Notes: generated from the letters alone by a model not told the origin. A stretch of 64,000 nt of DNA from Galeruca laticollis (GCA_963921935.1 OY998176.1:52353813-52417812); one strand, 5' to 3'; shown: positions 12,457-23,442, counted from the stretch's first letter. Made by a program: numbers and translations.

Positions 12457-14939
12457 TACAGGGTGTCCCAGGAGTTCATACCAAAAGCTTGGGAGGTGAT
12501 AGAAAGATTAAAAATAATGATGGTATTTCATATAAAAATTTTTCTTTACGCCCTTCGTTAACGAACTATAGGACTCTAAAGTTGGGAATGGAAAATGGTT
12601 TTTTATTTACAATTATTAAATGGCTGATTGGAAATTAGTAATATTTTAACCGTTAATAAACACCATAACTGCACACTTTTTGGCGTGATATAAAAGTCTA
12701 CAAAAAACTTGTGAGCTCAGGTACCGATCAAGTTAAATGGTGGATGCGCCACTTTTTTGGTGAGTAAAACTTTTTTCAGTTATAAATGCAACAATTGGCT
12801 TTTATGAACATTTTTAGAGATATCGAATGCTCTTGTGACATCTCGATAACATTAACGGTTTAAGATATACGGGCAATTTTTTGTCGCACTGCACACCTAT
12901 TGGCGCATTCACATTTATTTTGAGTGTACGATTACAGGAAGCATCCTGTATTATTGTTTAACCATAAAAAACTTTATTGAAAACGAACATCACTTTGATG
13001 AAAGTAAAAATAGCAACAAAACCCTGAAAAATGAGTAACTACATTACATTAACAGATTAAAAAAACGAGTACATCCACACATTTCCGCAATCTTCTAAGA
13101 TTAGATCTTCGTATTTGAAATATGATTTCGCAGTGGCAGTGAAAACGTATCCTATCCATTAATTCATTTCTTCTTTTTACAAGTGTATTGTAAACTAAGC
13201 TTTTAAGGTAACCGCAAAAGTGAAAATCGCATGGGTTGATATCTGGCGAACGTGCTGGCCATAGAAATGGTCCACCCCTTCTAACTCACCTATCTGGAAA
13301 AATATTGTTCAGATGGGCACGTACCTCACGACTGAAGTGAAGGGGTGCTCCATCGTGCATAAAACACATACATTGGCGCTTTTGTAAAGGTACATCCTCT
13401 AATAAAATTGGCAGCTGCAAAAATTGTAAATAAGACTGTCCGTTTAAACGATCGACAATGATATACGGACCAATTAAGCGGTTGCCTATAATACCTGGCC
13501 ATACGTTGACCATAAACCTTTGTTGGTGTTTAGTCTTAATTATCTCGTAAGGATTTTCATCATCTCACAGATTTAGAATATGGGAATTAATTATACCGTC
13601 CCTGGTAAAACCTGCTTCATCTGTAAATAGTACATTTTCAATGAAACGTCGGTCTTCCCATTGTTTACCCAAAAACCAGTTGCCATAATTGAGCGTAGGA
13701 GGATAGTTATCTGGTGACATAGCGTAAACTTTTTGTACTTGGAATGGATGAAATAGTTGCTCCTGAAGTATTCTATGTACGCTTAATTTTAAAATAATAA
13801 ATTGTGCTGGAAGTTTCCTTAAACTGGTTGTAGGTTCATTATCAACAGCATCTAGTATGTTTTGTTCAATTATTGGAGTACGTACGTCTCTTATACTCCC
13901 TTCGCCACCTTTCTTCTGTAAAAATGATCCTACAGCGTAATTATCCATTGTAAAAACAGTTTATAAAATTACTGCAATAAGCTGAACGTACCTGTTTCTC
14001 TTAAACTCCGATCTATGCGTTCAAACGTTTTCCTGTTAGGTAACCTTCGATTTGGATATCGTTCCGAATAAAGTCTTCTAGCTAGGCTAGAATTTCCGTC
14101 TGCTATTCCAAACATCATTTGCATATCCGCACTTTCATTAAAGGTAAATTCTTCCATTTTTGAATTCAAAATAAAGAATGTTACAATTTCTTACCCTGAC
14201 AAGTGTAGACAGATGACAAGTATTTAGAAATGATTTTAAAGTGAGATGACAGCCGCCTACTTAGAATAATGTATGTATTTGGTTGTTGTTATTCTCGTAT
14301 TTTTACTTTTGTTAAATTAATTGTGTTTGTTTTCAGAAAAGCTTTTTATACATCACAATTAGTGAATAATGAAAGTAGTATTAACAATGTAAAAGTTTAT
14401 TTTTATAAATGTAGACTGCACCAATTTATTATTAATTGACTAATAATACAGGATGCTTCCTGTAATCGTACATTCAAAATAAATGTGAATGCGCCAATAG
14501 GTGTGCAGTGCGACAAAAAATTGCCCGTATATCTTAAACCGTTAATGTTATCGAAATGTCACAAGAGCATTTGATATCTCTAAAAATGTTCATAAAAGCC
14601 AATTGTTGCATTTATAACTGAAAAAAGTTTTACTTACCAAAAAATGGCGCATCCACCATTTAACTTAGTCGGTACCTGAGTTCACAAGTATGCTGTAGAC
14701 TTGTATATTACACCAAAAAGTGTGCAATTATGGTGTTTATTAACGATTGAAATATTACTAATTTCCAATCATCCATTTAATAATTGTAAATAAAAAACCA
14801 TTTTTCATTTCCAACTTTAGAGCCCTATAGTTCGTTAACGAAGGGCGTAAAGAAAAAAATTTATATGAAATACTATCATTATTTTTAGTCTTTCTATCAC
14901 CTCCCAAGTTTTTGGTACGAATTCCTGGGACACCCTGTA
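12457..14939 (-). mobile_element. Tc1/mariner-like transposon with ~0.5-kb inverted repeats and TA target duplication
   Basis: The element (12459-14937) starts CAGGGTGTCCCAGGAGTTC and ends with the complement CCTGGGACACCCTG. It is bounded by TA on both sides (12457-12458, 14938-14939), the target duplication typical of this superfamily. Inverted repeats extend about 497 bp (12459-12955 against 14442-14937), ending at the motif ggaagcatcctgtattatt. Such TIRs are far longer than the 20-30 bp of canonical mariner. The unique core of about 1.5 kb holds a single minus-strand transposase gene. Confidence 0.85.
13049..14169 (-). pseudogene. Tc1/mariner-like transposase, one intron, two in-frame TGA
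   Basis: DDE-type transposase that would cut and paste the surrounding element. Exon 1 (14169-13992) begins MNSKMEEFTFNESADMQ and contains the RRLYSERYPNRRLPNR helix-turn-helix block. A 62-bp GT-AG intron (13991-13930) follows, then exon 2 to a stop at 13049. Visible in order are the first acidic motif (NVLFTDEAGFTRDG), FMVNVWPGIIGNRLIG, the second (CFMHDGAPLHF) and WPARSPDINPCDFHFCGY with the third Asp. Total length is about 350 codons. The only breaks are two in-frame TGA codons (near 13567 and 13285), each at a position where relatives usually have Trp or a conserved residue. The copy is therefore young but inactive. Confidence 0.85.
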
Positions 14940-15105
14940 TAAGCCTGGCATTTTTTAAAAATGTTTTCAATGGCGTCTCGGTTATAATTGTCAACATAAA
15001 TGATATTGGCAAATTTCTTGCTCCACGTGTTCCTTGAGAAAATTAAATTAGATCAAACAATTTGTGTAGTTATGAATGATTGAGGGAATAAAGCAGTTTA
15101 CATAC

Positions 15106-15242
15106 CTTTTTGTCTAATTTTTCCCCAGAAGATAAAACAGTAGAAGATCGAAAGTGTGGTTAAATTATTTCCAATCCAAATAAAGAGTACCCAATATAAC
15201 TTTCCAAAACAATAGTGAATCAAACTGAAGGCTCTGGGTAAT
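15106..15242 (-). CDS. SOAT/ACAT exon C
   Basis: Third supported SOAT exon. The acceptor is ttttacag before 15242 and the donor GTATGT follows 15106. It completes an Arg codon begun in exon B (AG+A), encodes 45 codons and leaves one base for exon D. The peptide LPRAFSLIHYCFGKLYWVLF, followed by a helix rich in Trp, Ile and Leu, parallels the SOAT stretch 'FSLLSYAFGKFPTVVWTW', the second membrane region. Flanking introns are about 3.1 kb (upstream) and 11.8 kb (downstream). Confidence 0.8.
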
Positions 15243-15854
15243 CTGTAAAAAGTGTAAACATTATTTTACATTCAAAATTGGTATGTATGTTCGTATACCC
15301 GTCAGATGATTTTTGACGGCCAAAAATATTAGCTGGGTTTTGATTTCAATTTGAAAAATGTTGCACCTGAAATTTGTATCAGTTGTATTTTCAACCTCAC
15401 CTTAAAATTTCCGAGAAAGATGCAAAATAACGTTTTTTCTGTATTCTGTCGTAGAAAAATGTATGGATTTCCCTCAAAATTCGTGGAAATGTAGTTTTTT
15501 GTCAATGATAAACTCTATTTTTAAAAGTACCAATTATTTTATATTATATCGCGATTTTTCGAAAAAAGATGTTTGAAATCATATTTCACTGTGAAAAATC
15601 GACCTAAGTACCTTTGACGAGGCTATTTTTGTTTACTTCCGTAATTGAAAAAATATGCTTCTAGAGGAAAAAATCTGGAAAACTTGGATGGAAATTCCCA
15701 TTTCATGTTTGAATTTTTTTTGAGATTCCAATAAATAAAGAATACCAGCTTGTTCTAACGGAAGAATGAAATAAAAATTACAGTTGATTTATTTTTAAGT
15801 AGCTTGTCAATGAATTTAACGTAAATATTTAAAATTTCTAATTTTTTTTCCACT
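15243..15854. other. Intronic DNA, no feature seen
   Basis: AT-rich intron of the SOAT gene between exons B and C. No open frame or repeat was recognised. Confidence 0.4.
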
Positions 15855-16551
15855 TAATGCCATTTTCATAATAAACTCCTTAAAGTCACTTTGGCTGAAG
15901 TTGCTTTAAGAACTCAATAGTCACATCTTTTTTCATACTTAACTTGTTTGGTTACTTTACGCAAAGTTAGTTTTGATTGTCTAAATTTTAAGAACTGGCT
16001 ATCTAAACGTTAAAGTTCTGTCATTTTTTGAAAGAAAATAAAGTTTAGAAGTGAAAAATTATACATTTTTTACACAATTAAAATGCAATCCTGTACAATG
16101 GGTGCACCAAAAGTTCCCCAAAATTTTGCGAATAAATTAATAAATATTAAATTTGGTTATGAATATGGTTCAATACTGTTAAAGCAGCTTCTTTACTTAA
16201 TCGAAATCTATAATCAAATTCGATGTATGATCACGCGTCAAATGTATTTATTCGTATCTTGTACGTCTTGTACGTTCGCGCCTGTTGCCATCATGGAGTC
16301 AGTTGGAATATCTGAATCCGTCGTGTCCATTACACTTTTTTAAATATATATGTTATTCCAAAACACATGGATGACATAACATGAGAATTTTATAGATTAA
16401 AGTAGTTTTAAAGTTAGTAAAGTGACGTAGAGCCTAAATTTACAGTAAAAGTCACTTTAAAGGCTAAAGTGGTTTTATGAAACTAACTAGACTGATTTAA
16501 GGTCTTAAAGTCGTAAAGTAGTTTTAAAGCGGATTATGAAAATGGGCATTA
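15855..16551. mobile_element. MITE-like element, ~700 bp, imperfect TIRs
   Basis: The left end reads taatgccattttcataat and the right end is its near complement (attatgaaaatgggcatta). Both are followed inward by related AAAGTCACTTT/TAAAGTAG blocks in inverted order. TA (possibly TTA) flanks both ends. A frame inside (16083-16343, +) has no recognisable domain. The superfamily is undecided: the TIR start and a 2-3 bp target duplication fit Harbinger or Tc1/mariner derivatives. Confidence 0.55.
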
Positions 16552-16651
16552 GTCTCGAAAATAACCGTTAAACTACCATTGTATTTCTTTTTTCCAGACA
16601 GCTCCTAAATTTAAAAATAAAATAGTAATAACTGGTGTAATAATAATTGAG

Positions 16652-16909
16652 TTGTTGAATACAATGATTTTAAAATATTTTGTAGTTTTCATTTCAAGCT
16701 CTCTGCACATTACCATGCAGAAGATAAAAGATCGTATTAAATTCAGATATTTCCAACGCTTAGAACAAGTTGCCGAAGGAACAGAAATGGTAATTGCCGC
16801 TATAAAGGAAGTTAAATTCAAGGATAGACTTCGTTACATATTACAGGTTGACAACTCTTCTATTGCTCGAACTATTGGTTGGAAAAAGAATTCGCAGAAA
16901 TGGACCTAA
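16652..16909 (+). CDS. Unrecognised 85-residue open frame
   Basis: Charged helical C-terminal half (QKIKDRIKFRYFQRLEQVAE and onward) ending TIGWKKNSQKWT. I do not recognise the family. Its position next to a MITE-like element suggests a TE leftover, but a small exon cannot be excluded. An equally long antisense frame (16573-16821) overlaps it. Low confidence that it is expressed. Confidence 0.2.
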   Translation: MLNTMILKYFVVFISSSLHITMQKIKDRIKFRYFQRLEQVAEGTEMVIAAIKEVKFKDRLRYILQVDNSSIARTIGWKKNSQKWT

Positions 16910-17119
16910 GTTATAGAATTAAGATAAAAATAGATAAAATTAAACATACGCCTAATAGAAAAAAGGAAAGAGTTGTATTTTGTGTGTAATAATTGTTTGT
17001 ATTATACTCAACATGCTATTATTGTAAATAAAAACGATTAAAAAAATAGTATTTTTCACTGTTTTGTTTATCCCTACCAGTGTTGTTTTGGTCCTATTTC
17101 CTAAAGATATGGGTTAAGG

Positions 17120-17760
17120 GAAGGTGGTGCGTCACTTAATACATGACAGAAGACATACACCACAGGGGTAGCAGAAGGTTAGCAGACACGCACACACCAC
17201 AGAAGACAAGAAGGTAGGTAGGTGACACAGTACACAAGTTTTCTTAGGGTTTGCTATACACATGATAGATGGCAGTTGACACACGTGACAGATGACGCAA
17301 CCCACTAGTTCGAACGTCGTGACACCCTGTATAACATCTTTATGTTGACACCCTGTATATCGATCGTCATAGTGATCTGTCAAACGTCACGTTTAACGTC
17401 AAATGTCACGTGTAACGTCTTACGTCGCGTGTAACATCTGGTGTAACGTGTCACGTGTAACGTCGCTAACGTCGCGTGTAACGTCTGGTGTAACGTATTA
17501 AACATCTTCCAAACATTTTATTGCACAATATAAAATTTGAAAAAGTATAATAAAACTAATTAACCAATAATTTTTTTTATTCACATAAAAATATAATGAA
17601 AATCCGTCCAAGCAGAGTGCCCTTATGGCATCGTAGTGACCTAATACCGTTTATTCGACTTAAATCCGACCAATAATAGCAGAGTGTCCTTATGGCATAT
17701 TTATGTCGACACCCTGTATATTGAACGTTGTTGTAACGTACCTAACACCGAATTTCTAAC
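17120..17760. repeat. Region of acgtc-rich short repeats and transposon-end scraps
   Basis: From about 17370 to 17500 the motifs taacgtc, gtcacgt and gtgtaacgt recur in irregular tandem order (for example the block gtcgcgtgtaacgtctggtg appears twice about 65 bp apart). The string gacaccctgtat, matching the end of the 12.46-kb transposon, occurs near 17320, 17347 and 17708. The phrase agagtgyccttatggcat occurs twice (17615, 17680). It is probably a decayed non-autonomous DNA transposon cluster. Confidence 0.5.
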
Positions 17761-17969
17761 GCCTTTATTACATCTTTTTGGTACATCCTAGATATAAAAA
17801 TGCTCTATCACAATGACGTTTGATCGATGTTGACCAATAATAACAGGGATAAATTTCTAATGCCCATATGGCATTATAAAAAATATACTACGCCTTTTCC
17901 ACAATTATTAAATGTAACGAACGCGCGCGCATGTTTTTATAACTCTTATAGCTCCTTCTCGCATTAGAT

Positions 17970-18090
17970 TGTATCGTGATCTAATGGTGTAGTTGTAATA
18001 ATCGCGGAATAAATAAATTCGACACGGTGGACCGTGGGATCGAATCGCCGTCGAGACGAAACATTTTTTATTTAAAAAAAAAATATTCAA
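17970..18090 (+). repeat. Possible tRNA-derived SINE
   Basis: A tRNA-like head is readable. An A-box-like TGGTGTAGTTG lies at 17985-17995 and a B-box-like GGATCGAATCG at 18037-18047, spaced as in a tRNA gene. An A-rich tail follows at 18073-18083. The cloverleaf is degenerate, so this is not a functional tRNA. The head resembles D-arm and T-arm sequence, with the internal pol III promoter positions retained. Confidence 0.4.
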
Positions 18091-18296
18091 TGCTTACGTC
18101 ACAAAAATTACGTCACACTATCCGAGAGCGCAGCCAATAAATCCAACATGGCCGACTTCGGTTCTAGAACCGTTCTAGAACTCTCATATTCCGACTTCCG
18201 CTCCAGAACTCCCCTAGACTACCTACTTACAGTACACCATATTACATCTCTGTGCATCTTTATTCTAAAATAAAAAATTTATTGTTATAATCTTAC

Positions 18297-18455
18297 CTGT
18301 TCCCGCGAATGAATTCTTTAAGGGTGCAGGTGATAATAAATATAATGTAAAACGCTATAAAACAGAGATAAACTGATTTCACAATCTCTTGTTCTTCAAA
18401 TAATTGTATTAGTATCGAATCTCTCTGTTTGAATTGCTTTCGAGGTGGAATATTT
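18297..18455 (-). CDS. SOAT/ACAT exon B
   Basis: Second supported exon of the sterol O-acyltransferase. Acceptor tttgtttcag precedes 18455 and donor GTAAGA follows 18297. It completes a Thr codon from exon A (AC+A), encodes 52 codons and leaves two bases (AG) for exon C. The peptide NIPPRKQFKQRDSILIQLFE, followed by a hydrophobic segment VYLCFIAFYIIFIIT, matches the SOAT pattern 'PPxKxFxxRxSLLxxLFE...IRTIYHMFIALLILFIL', the conserved cytosolic lead-in and first transmembrane helix. This is the most diagnostic exon of the gene in the window. Confidence 0.85.
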
Positions 18456-18499
18456 CTGAAACAAAAAAGTTATTATTGATGACGTAGAATACGATTAAT

Positions 18500-19290
18500 A
18501 ATTCATAGAAAATGTGCTTAGATTTTAAACTCGATTTTTGAATTTCGCAACAGTTTTCCATTTTCCAAAATTTTTAGTTTAGCGTTTTTTGTTACGAGGA
18601 TTGCGAATTTGGATCCGAATTTTGCATTATTGGTAGAGGACGCTATATAATCTTTGTTGGATAAGCGAATGAAAATATATTTTTTCTTCCGTTTTCCTAT
18701 GATTAGAACAGGGATCTCCAAACTACGGCCCGCCACTGCCATCAATCCGGCCCGCGACAGCTAATGTTTTACTGTTGTTACTATTGCTGTGATGAGTTGA
18801 ATGAAAGAGAATGAAAACACAGAATGATAATTACTCCGTTTTATTTTCTTGCAACGTATAACTTTACGACAGAAATTATGACGCAGGAAACTCAACTTAA
18901 GTATTTTAAGCTTAAGCATATTAATAATTAACAAATAATTGAATTGAAATTAATCCCACTAATAAAACAAAAAAACACTGATGAGATTTATGAAATTGTG
19001 ATTTTCCATCGACAATTGAAGACTTGAAGTAAATGATGGGCTAAGTGCCATAAAAATATAAAGTAGGATTTTTAGTAAAATGAGTGCTAAGAGCCAGCGC
19101 CAGTAACCTGTATAACGGGCTAAGTGGAAAGAGTTTATTTCATAGTTCGAGAGTCTCCGCAAGATAGAGTGTGTGTAATTTGCAGTCCTGGTTTTTGTAA
19201 ATAACGGGCTATGTGCCACTTGTCACAACCATCACGTCGTGCGTAGGTATATCTACTTATATATCTACGGGTGTATATATAAATTCCATA
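18500..19290. other. Intronic DNA, no gene
   Basis: Frames on the minus strand (18518-18745, 18959-19219) are low-complexity and resemble no protein family I know. The string 'ggccctcgatcc'-type GC patches near 18720-18760 (cggcccgccactgcc, atccggcccgcgac) look like a decayed hAT-type motif but are too short to assign. Confidence 0.35.
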
Positions 19291-19296
19291 TAAATA

Positions 19297-21342
19297 TGGA
19301 AAATATAATACAAGATAATACGACAAGGAGAAGTAAAGGAAAAGGAAGAGCACAAGAAGAAAGACAAATCAAAATATGTGAGGGAAAATCGTATATTAAC
19401 AAAAGTAATATCCTTGTAAGAGAGAAAAAGGAACCTAAAGGCGGGGTAAATGGTTACGGTTTTTATTAATATCATTTTTATTTGCAATTCCCTTTTAAGG
19501 TCATTTGTAAATGTAAATACAAGTGTCGAGAAATTCCTCATGTTCACAAACTAAAACTCTTTCATGATTTTTATGGAATGAAAGATAATGTAAAACAAAA
19601 CTCATACTTGATGGGATTACTCTAATTTCTGTTGTGAAACGAAGAAGGCACGGCCAATACGAAAAACCGGAAAATAGTAAAAGACAATCAAGCGTGTATT
19701 TTACTTTACCAGATGGCAAAGGCAACATAGTCCAGGTCTGTAAACAAACTTTTCTAGAAGAGTACGGTGTACCCAAAAGAAGGATTGAAACTCTTGTCAA
19801 AGCTAAAAAGTCAGGAGATGTAGTTTACACTGAGAAACGAGGAAACAAGAAAAAAATGCGATAATTTACAGAACAAGACGAAAATCTAGTTATTGAGCAC
19901 ATTCAGTCATTTCCAAAAGAGCAAAGTCATTACAGTAGATTGAAAACCCAAAAAGAGTATTGTTACGAAACAGCACCCTGGTATAGTCCCTAAAACCGAC
20001 TCTGTCTAAGACAGGTATAAAAGTTAAAATTATGGCGGATACGCAGTTATAAAAAACTGTTTACGAGTTTACGACTATCTTATGTAAACATTGTTTTTGT
20101 GACCAGAGTTATCTAGAAAAGGCCAGAAAAATTATTTGTGACTGTGTAAGCCGCAGCCCAGAATTTACTAGTAAAAACGGCTTTAATATATAAGGGACTG
20201 ATCAGGAAGAGTTAGTTAGTTGATAATTAGACATCGTGAGATAAACAAATAAATTAGTGAATATAAACTAGTGAACTGTTTATATAAATTAGTCTAAGTG
20301 AATATACTGTATATATAAATTAAGTGTTAGTGAGCTAGTGTTTAAATAAATTAGTAAGTGGCCATACCTAGTGTTTGAAGTTTATCCCACCCGTTTATTG
20401 TTTAAATAAATAACAAAAACATTACAGTATTTAAGTCAAGACCTTAACATGAACAGATTGTATATAGCATTTAAAGAAAAGTTTCCCCAGACGCAAATAT
20501 CGTACCGTTATTATTATACTACGATCAAAAAGAAATTTCCCAGCCTAAATTTTCATCATCCTCGTACTGACACCTGCGATACTTGCGATTTGCTAACCAT
20601 GCAAATGAAGAATGATCCTAGCCATCGGGATGCAAAGCAGAGACTTGAACTCCACCATCGTAAATCTCAAAAGGCTATGACAGAGATGAGACATGATCAT
20701 GAAAATTCGCTACTTCTTTCAAGCTCTATGTGTACAATTTCGGTTGATCTCCAACAAGTTCTGTCTCTTCCTGCTTTAACACATTGTCAGATGTACTATT
20801 TACGGCATCTTTCGTGTTACAACTTGTGTGTGCATGTAGGAGACAATAACAAAGGTTTTATGTTTTTATGGCATGAAGGAATAACGGGACGAGGAGGAAA
20901 TGAAATTGCCTCGTGTATATTGAAAGCAGTAACCAGTAAAGTGACATATAAAAAACGGCTCACAGTTTGGAGTGATAACTGCGCTGGGCAGAACAAGAAC
21001 AAAATGCTCTTGTTTCTGTGGATCTACTTGGTTGCTCGGGGTTGCTTAGATAAAATTGATCATAAATATCTAATATCTGGACACTCTTTTCTTAGCTGTG
21101 ACAGAAATTTTGCACAGATCAAAAAAAGAAGACGACGTGAGACATGTCAAGTGCCTATGGATTTGGTCCGGCTCATGGCAACTGCTACACCAAACAACCC
21201 ATTCATGGTAGCTTTGATGCAACAAGATTTTTTTAATTTTAAATCGGCAGCTGAAAAAACATTAAACACCACAAACTTGAAAATTTCTAAAGCACAATGG
21301 ATAAGAATAAGCAAAGATGATCCTGGACAAGTAAAGATATGA
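19297..21342 (+). pseudogene. DUF7869-type transposon-derived protein, decayed and split by a solo LTR
   Basis: Insect-wide family of uncertain function that has an RNase H-like, probably transposase-derived core. The N-terminal part (from about 19297) includes CKYKCREIPHVHKLKLFHDF, then a one-base frameshift near 19614, then VVKRRRHGQYEKP, LPDGKGNIVQVCKQTFLEEY and a TAA at 19862. After the LTR the main block (20449-21342) holds a CDTCDLL zinc-type pair, the acidic DLQQVL, the WSDNCAGQNKN motif and GHSFLSCDRNFAQIKK. These are the conserved Asp/His positions of the family. With the LTR and one copy of its target duplication set aside, flanking codons are continuous. It is probably an old mobile element within SOAT intron 1. 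The family name is from memory. Confidence 0.65.
19956..20430 (+). mobile_element. Solo LTR (465 bp) with AGTAT target duplication
   Basis: Starts TGTTACGAAACAGC (19961) and ends aaaacattac (20425), flanked by AGTAT on both sides (19956-19960, 20426-20430). If the LTR is read TG...CA, the duplication is the 4-bp GTAT. No internal retroelement sequence remains, so recombination between two LTRs removed it. The same LTR family occurs at 63544. A 5-bp duplication and the BEL/Pao fragment beside the second copy suggest BEL/Pao. Confidence 0.85.
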
Positions 21343-22052
21343 GAAACTCTTAACGAATTAGATGCATGGCAGATTACTAAAGTTTTCAAAAAGAACATCA
21401 ACACTCAAAGTATTAAGACTACGAATTTAGAACCTTTAGAGTGCACCAGCAGAATAAACGAAGAAAAAAAACGAATTTAAGATCGGTGCTGCCATACATT
21501 AAAGAAAAAAATTAAGCATTTTTCCAAAATTTGTTAGATTAACAATTATTTTCTAACTAATTTTTTTGTAGTGTTGAATAAAAAAATATTAAGAATAAAA
21601 TCTTTAATGTCTGACATATCCCATTTGTACACTATTTGTTGTGGTACTTAACCCTTTTCATAAAATCAACATTTTTTCATTTTTTTTAAGTTCTGTCTTT
21701 CGTATTACAAATTTTAATCAGTAATTAGTCTTACCTTTATCTGTAAATTATCAATGGTTTTTTATTAATTCTATATTGTAAATACAGCAACATTATTTAT
21801 AAAAAGTTGATTTACTCAAAAGTTAAGTTTTGGCACTTTGCCCATTATTTACTTCAAGTCTTCAATTGTTTGTAGTTGTGGATTAATTTTACTTGTAGCA
21901 ATTATTAAAAGAGATTTAAGATGCTCATCGGTTAATTTAGATCTGTAAAATTTTTTTTTTGCCTATCTCTATCCAAAGTATACATTTCCTGGCCTCATTG
22001 TAGGGAGCAAAGTCGTAGTTTTCCTCCCTAGGAAGGAAAAGTAAGAGTGACG
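21343..22052. other. 3' flank of the DUF7869-type relic, no further gene
   Basis: AT-rich. A short in-frame continuation (to about 21480) may be the degraded end of the same protein, after a TGA at 21340. Nothing else was recognised. Confidence 0.35.
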
Positions 22053-23013
22053 TCATAGTACGTTATATATATATCAGCACCACAGGCCTATCTGGCCCTC
22101 GGCTTCGAGATCTTTCACTCTCTCTCTCCATTTTTTTCTATTCCTCGCCTCGTTCTGCCAGTCCCTTACTCCCACTGATCTCAGGTCTCTCCTAACCTCC
22201 TCCAACCATTTCTTCTTTGGTCTTCCTCTTCTCTTTTTACCACCTTCTCCCCGTTTCAGCACTCATTTTACCCATCTATCTTCAGCCATTCTACCTATAT
22301 GTCCTAGCAATCTCGCTCTCTGTGCTTTAATTATATGGGTTATACTTGGGTGATTATACAAATCTGATAATTCTCTGTTTGTTCTTCTTCTGTATATTCA
22401 ATTTTCGTTTATTCCACCATAAATCTTTCTGGGCATTTTACGTTCCCATATCTCTAGTTTATTCTGCTCTTTTTTGTTCATTGTCCAGGTTTCACAATCG
22501 TAGGTAACTGACGGTCTTATTATTGTTTGGTACAATTTTATTTTTGCTGTTCGTGTTATGTTTTTTGAGTTAAGCATCTGTGATACCATTCCTGCTGCTT
22601 TACTGCCTTTTGTTAACCTTTTTTCTATTTCCCTTTCTTCGTCTCCTTAATTTGTGATAGTGACTCCCAAATATTCGATTTGTTCCACTTTTTCTATTTT
22701 GTAGCTTTTGTTTCCATTACAATTTATAATAATATCGGTTTTTTCATTATCCTTCATTACCATGTATTTTGTTTTTTTCTCGTTGATCACTAGACCATAT
22801 TCTCTTGCCTTCTCTTCTAGTAGCTTAAATACGCTTATCAGTTTTTTCCTGGATCTTGCCATAAGTACTATGTTGTCCGCATATGCTAGACACTGATGTT
22901 TATTCCCATAAATTAAACCTCGGGTTTTTATACCACTTTCTCTTAGTATCATTTCCTGAACTAGGTTAAAGAGGGTTGTGGATAATGGGTCTCCTTGTCT
23001 CATAGTACGTTAT
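22053..23013 (-). mobile_element. 5'-truncated RTE/CR1-like LINE with 14-bp target duplication
   Basis: The insertion 22067-22999 is flanked by identical tcatagtacgttat at 22053-22066 and 23000-23013. It retains only the 3' half of ORF2. The minus-strand frame 23003-22647 starts inside motif B (RQGDPLSTTLF) and holds YADNIVLMARS (YADD with Asn for the second Asp) and EQIEYLGVTITN. A second block (22589-22398) has NSKNITRTAKIKLYQTIIRP and YDCETWTMNKKEQNKLEIWE. The end (22262-22074) reads GRPKKKWLEEVRRDL, common to insect RTE-type ORF2 C-termini. The 3' end has short TA repeats instead of a long poly(A). Two frame breaks separate the blocks. Confidence 0.85.
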
Positions 23014-23136
23014 CAATGAAATATTTTTCTCGAAACTAAAGTGGTCACTTTACTCTCACATGTTAGACCCAAGGGATATAAAGGGACACTTAAATTCCCA
23101 AGGGATTTGAAGTACAAATAAAAACGTACACCCCCG

Positions 23137-23215
23137 ATGCCTAGCCAAGCATTCTAGAAGTCCGTCCTCGATGCCCAGCCAAGCATTTTAGAAGTCCATC
23201 CTCGATGCCCAGACA
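23137..23215. repeat. 34-bp tandem repeat (~2.3 copies)
   Basis: The phrase cgatgccyagccaagcatt, followed by ytagaagtccrtcct, repeats head to tail near 23137, 23171 and in part 23205. It lies outside recognised TEs. Confidence 0.75.
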
Positions 23216-23442
23216 CGTTTCGTAAAAGACGTAGTATTTATTAATTTTGTTTGTTAGTTTCATAAATAAATTATTGAAAATGTCTCGTTATTTGAGGGAG
23301 GTGGAAAAATCATATGTATACCATGGGTGTAAAGTGCCTTTTCCTCCCTCGAATGATTACTGCCCTCCGTTACGGGTTCGGCAGTAAACTTCATCCTCGG
23401 GAGGAAAAGTAGCACTTTCCTCCCTTGTTATACAAATAGCTA

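Noticed and set aside
17950..18060. Functional tRNA gene
   Set aside because: A and B boxes are visible but acceptor stem and cloverleaf pairing are not, so it is listed only as a SINE-like relic.
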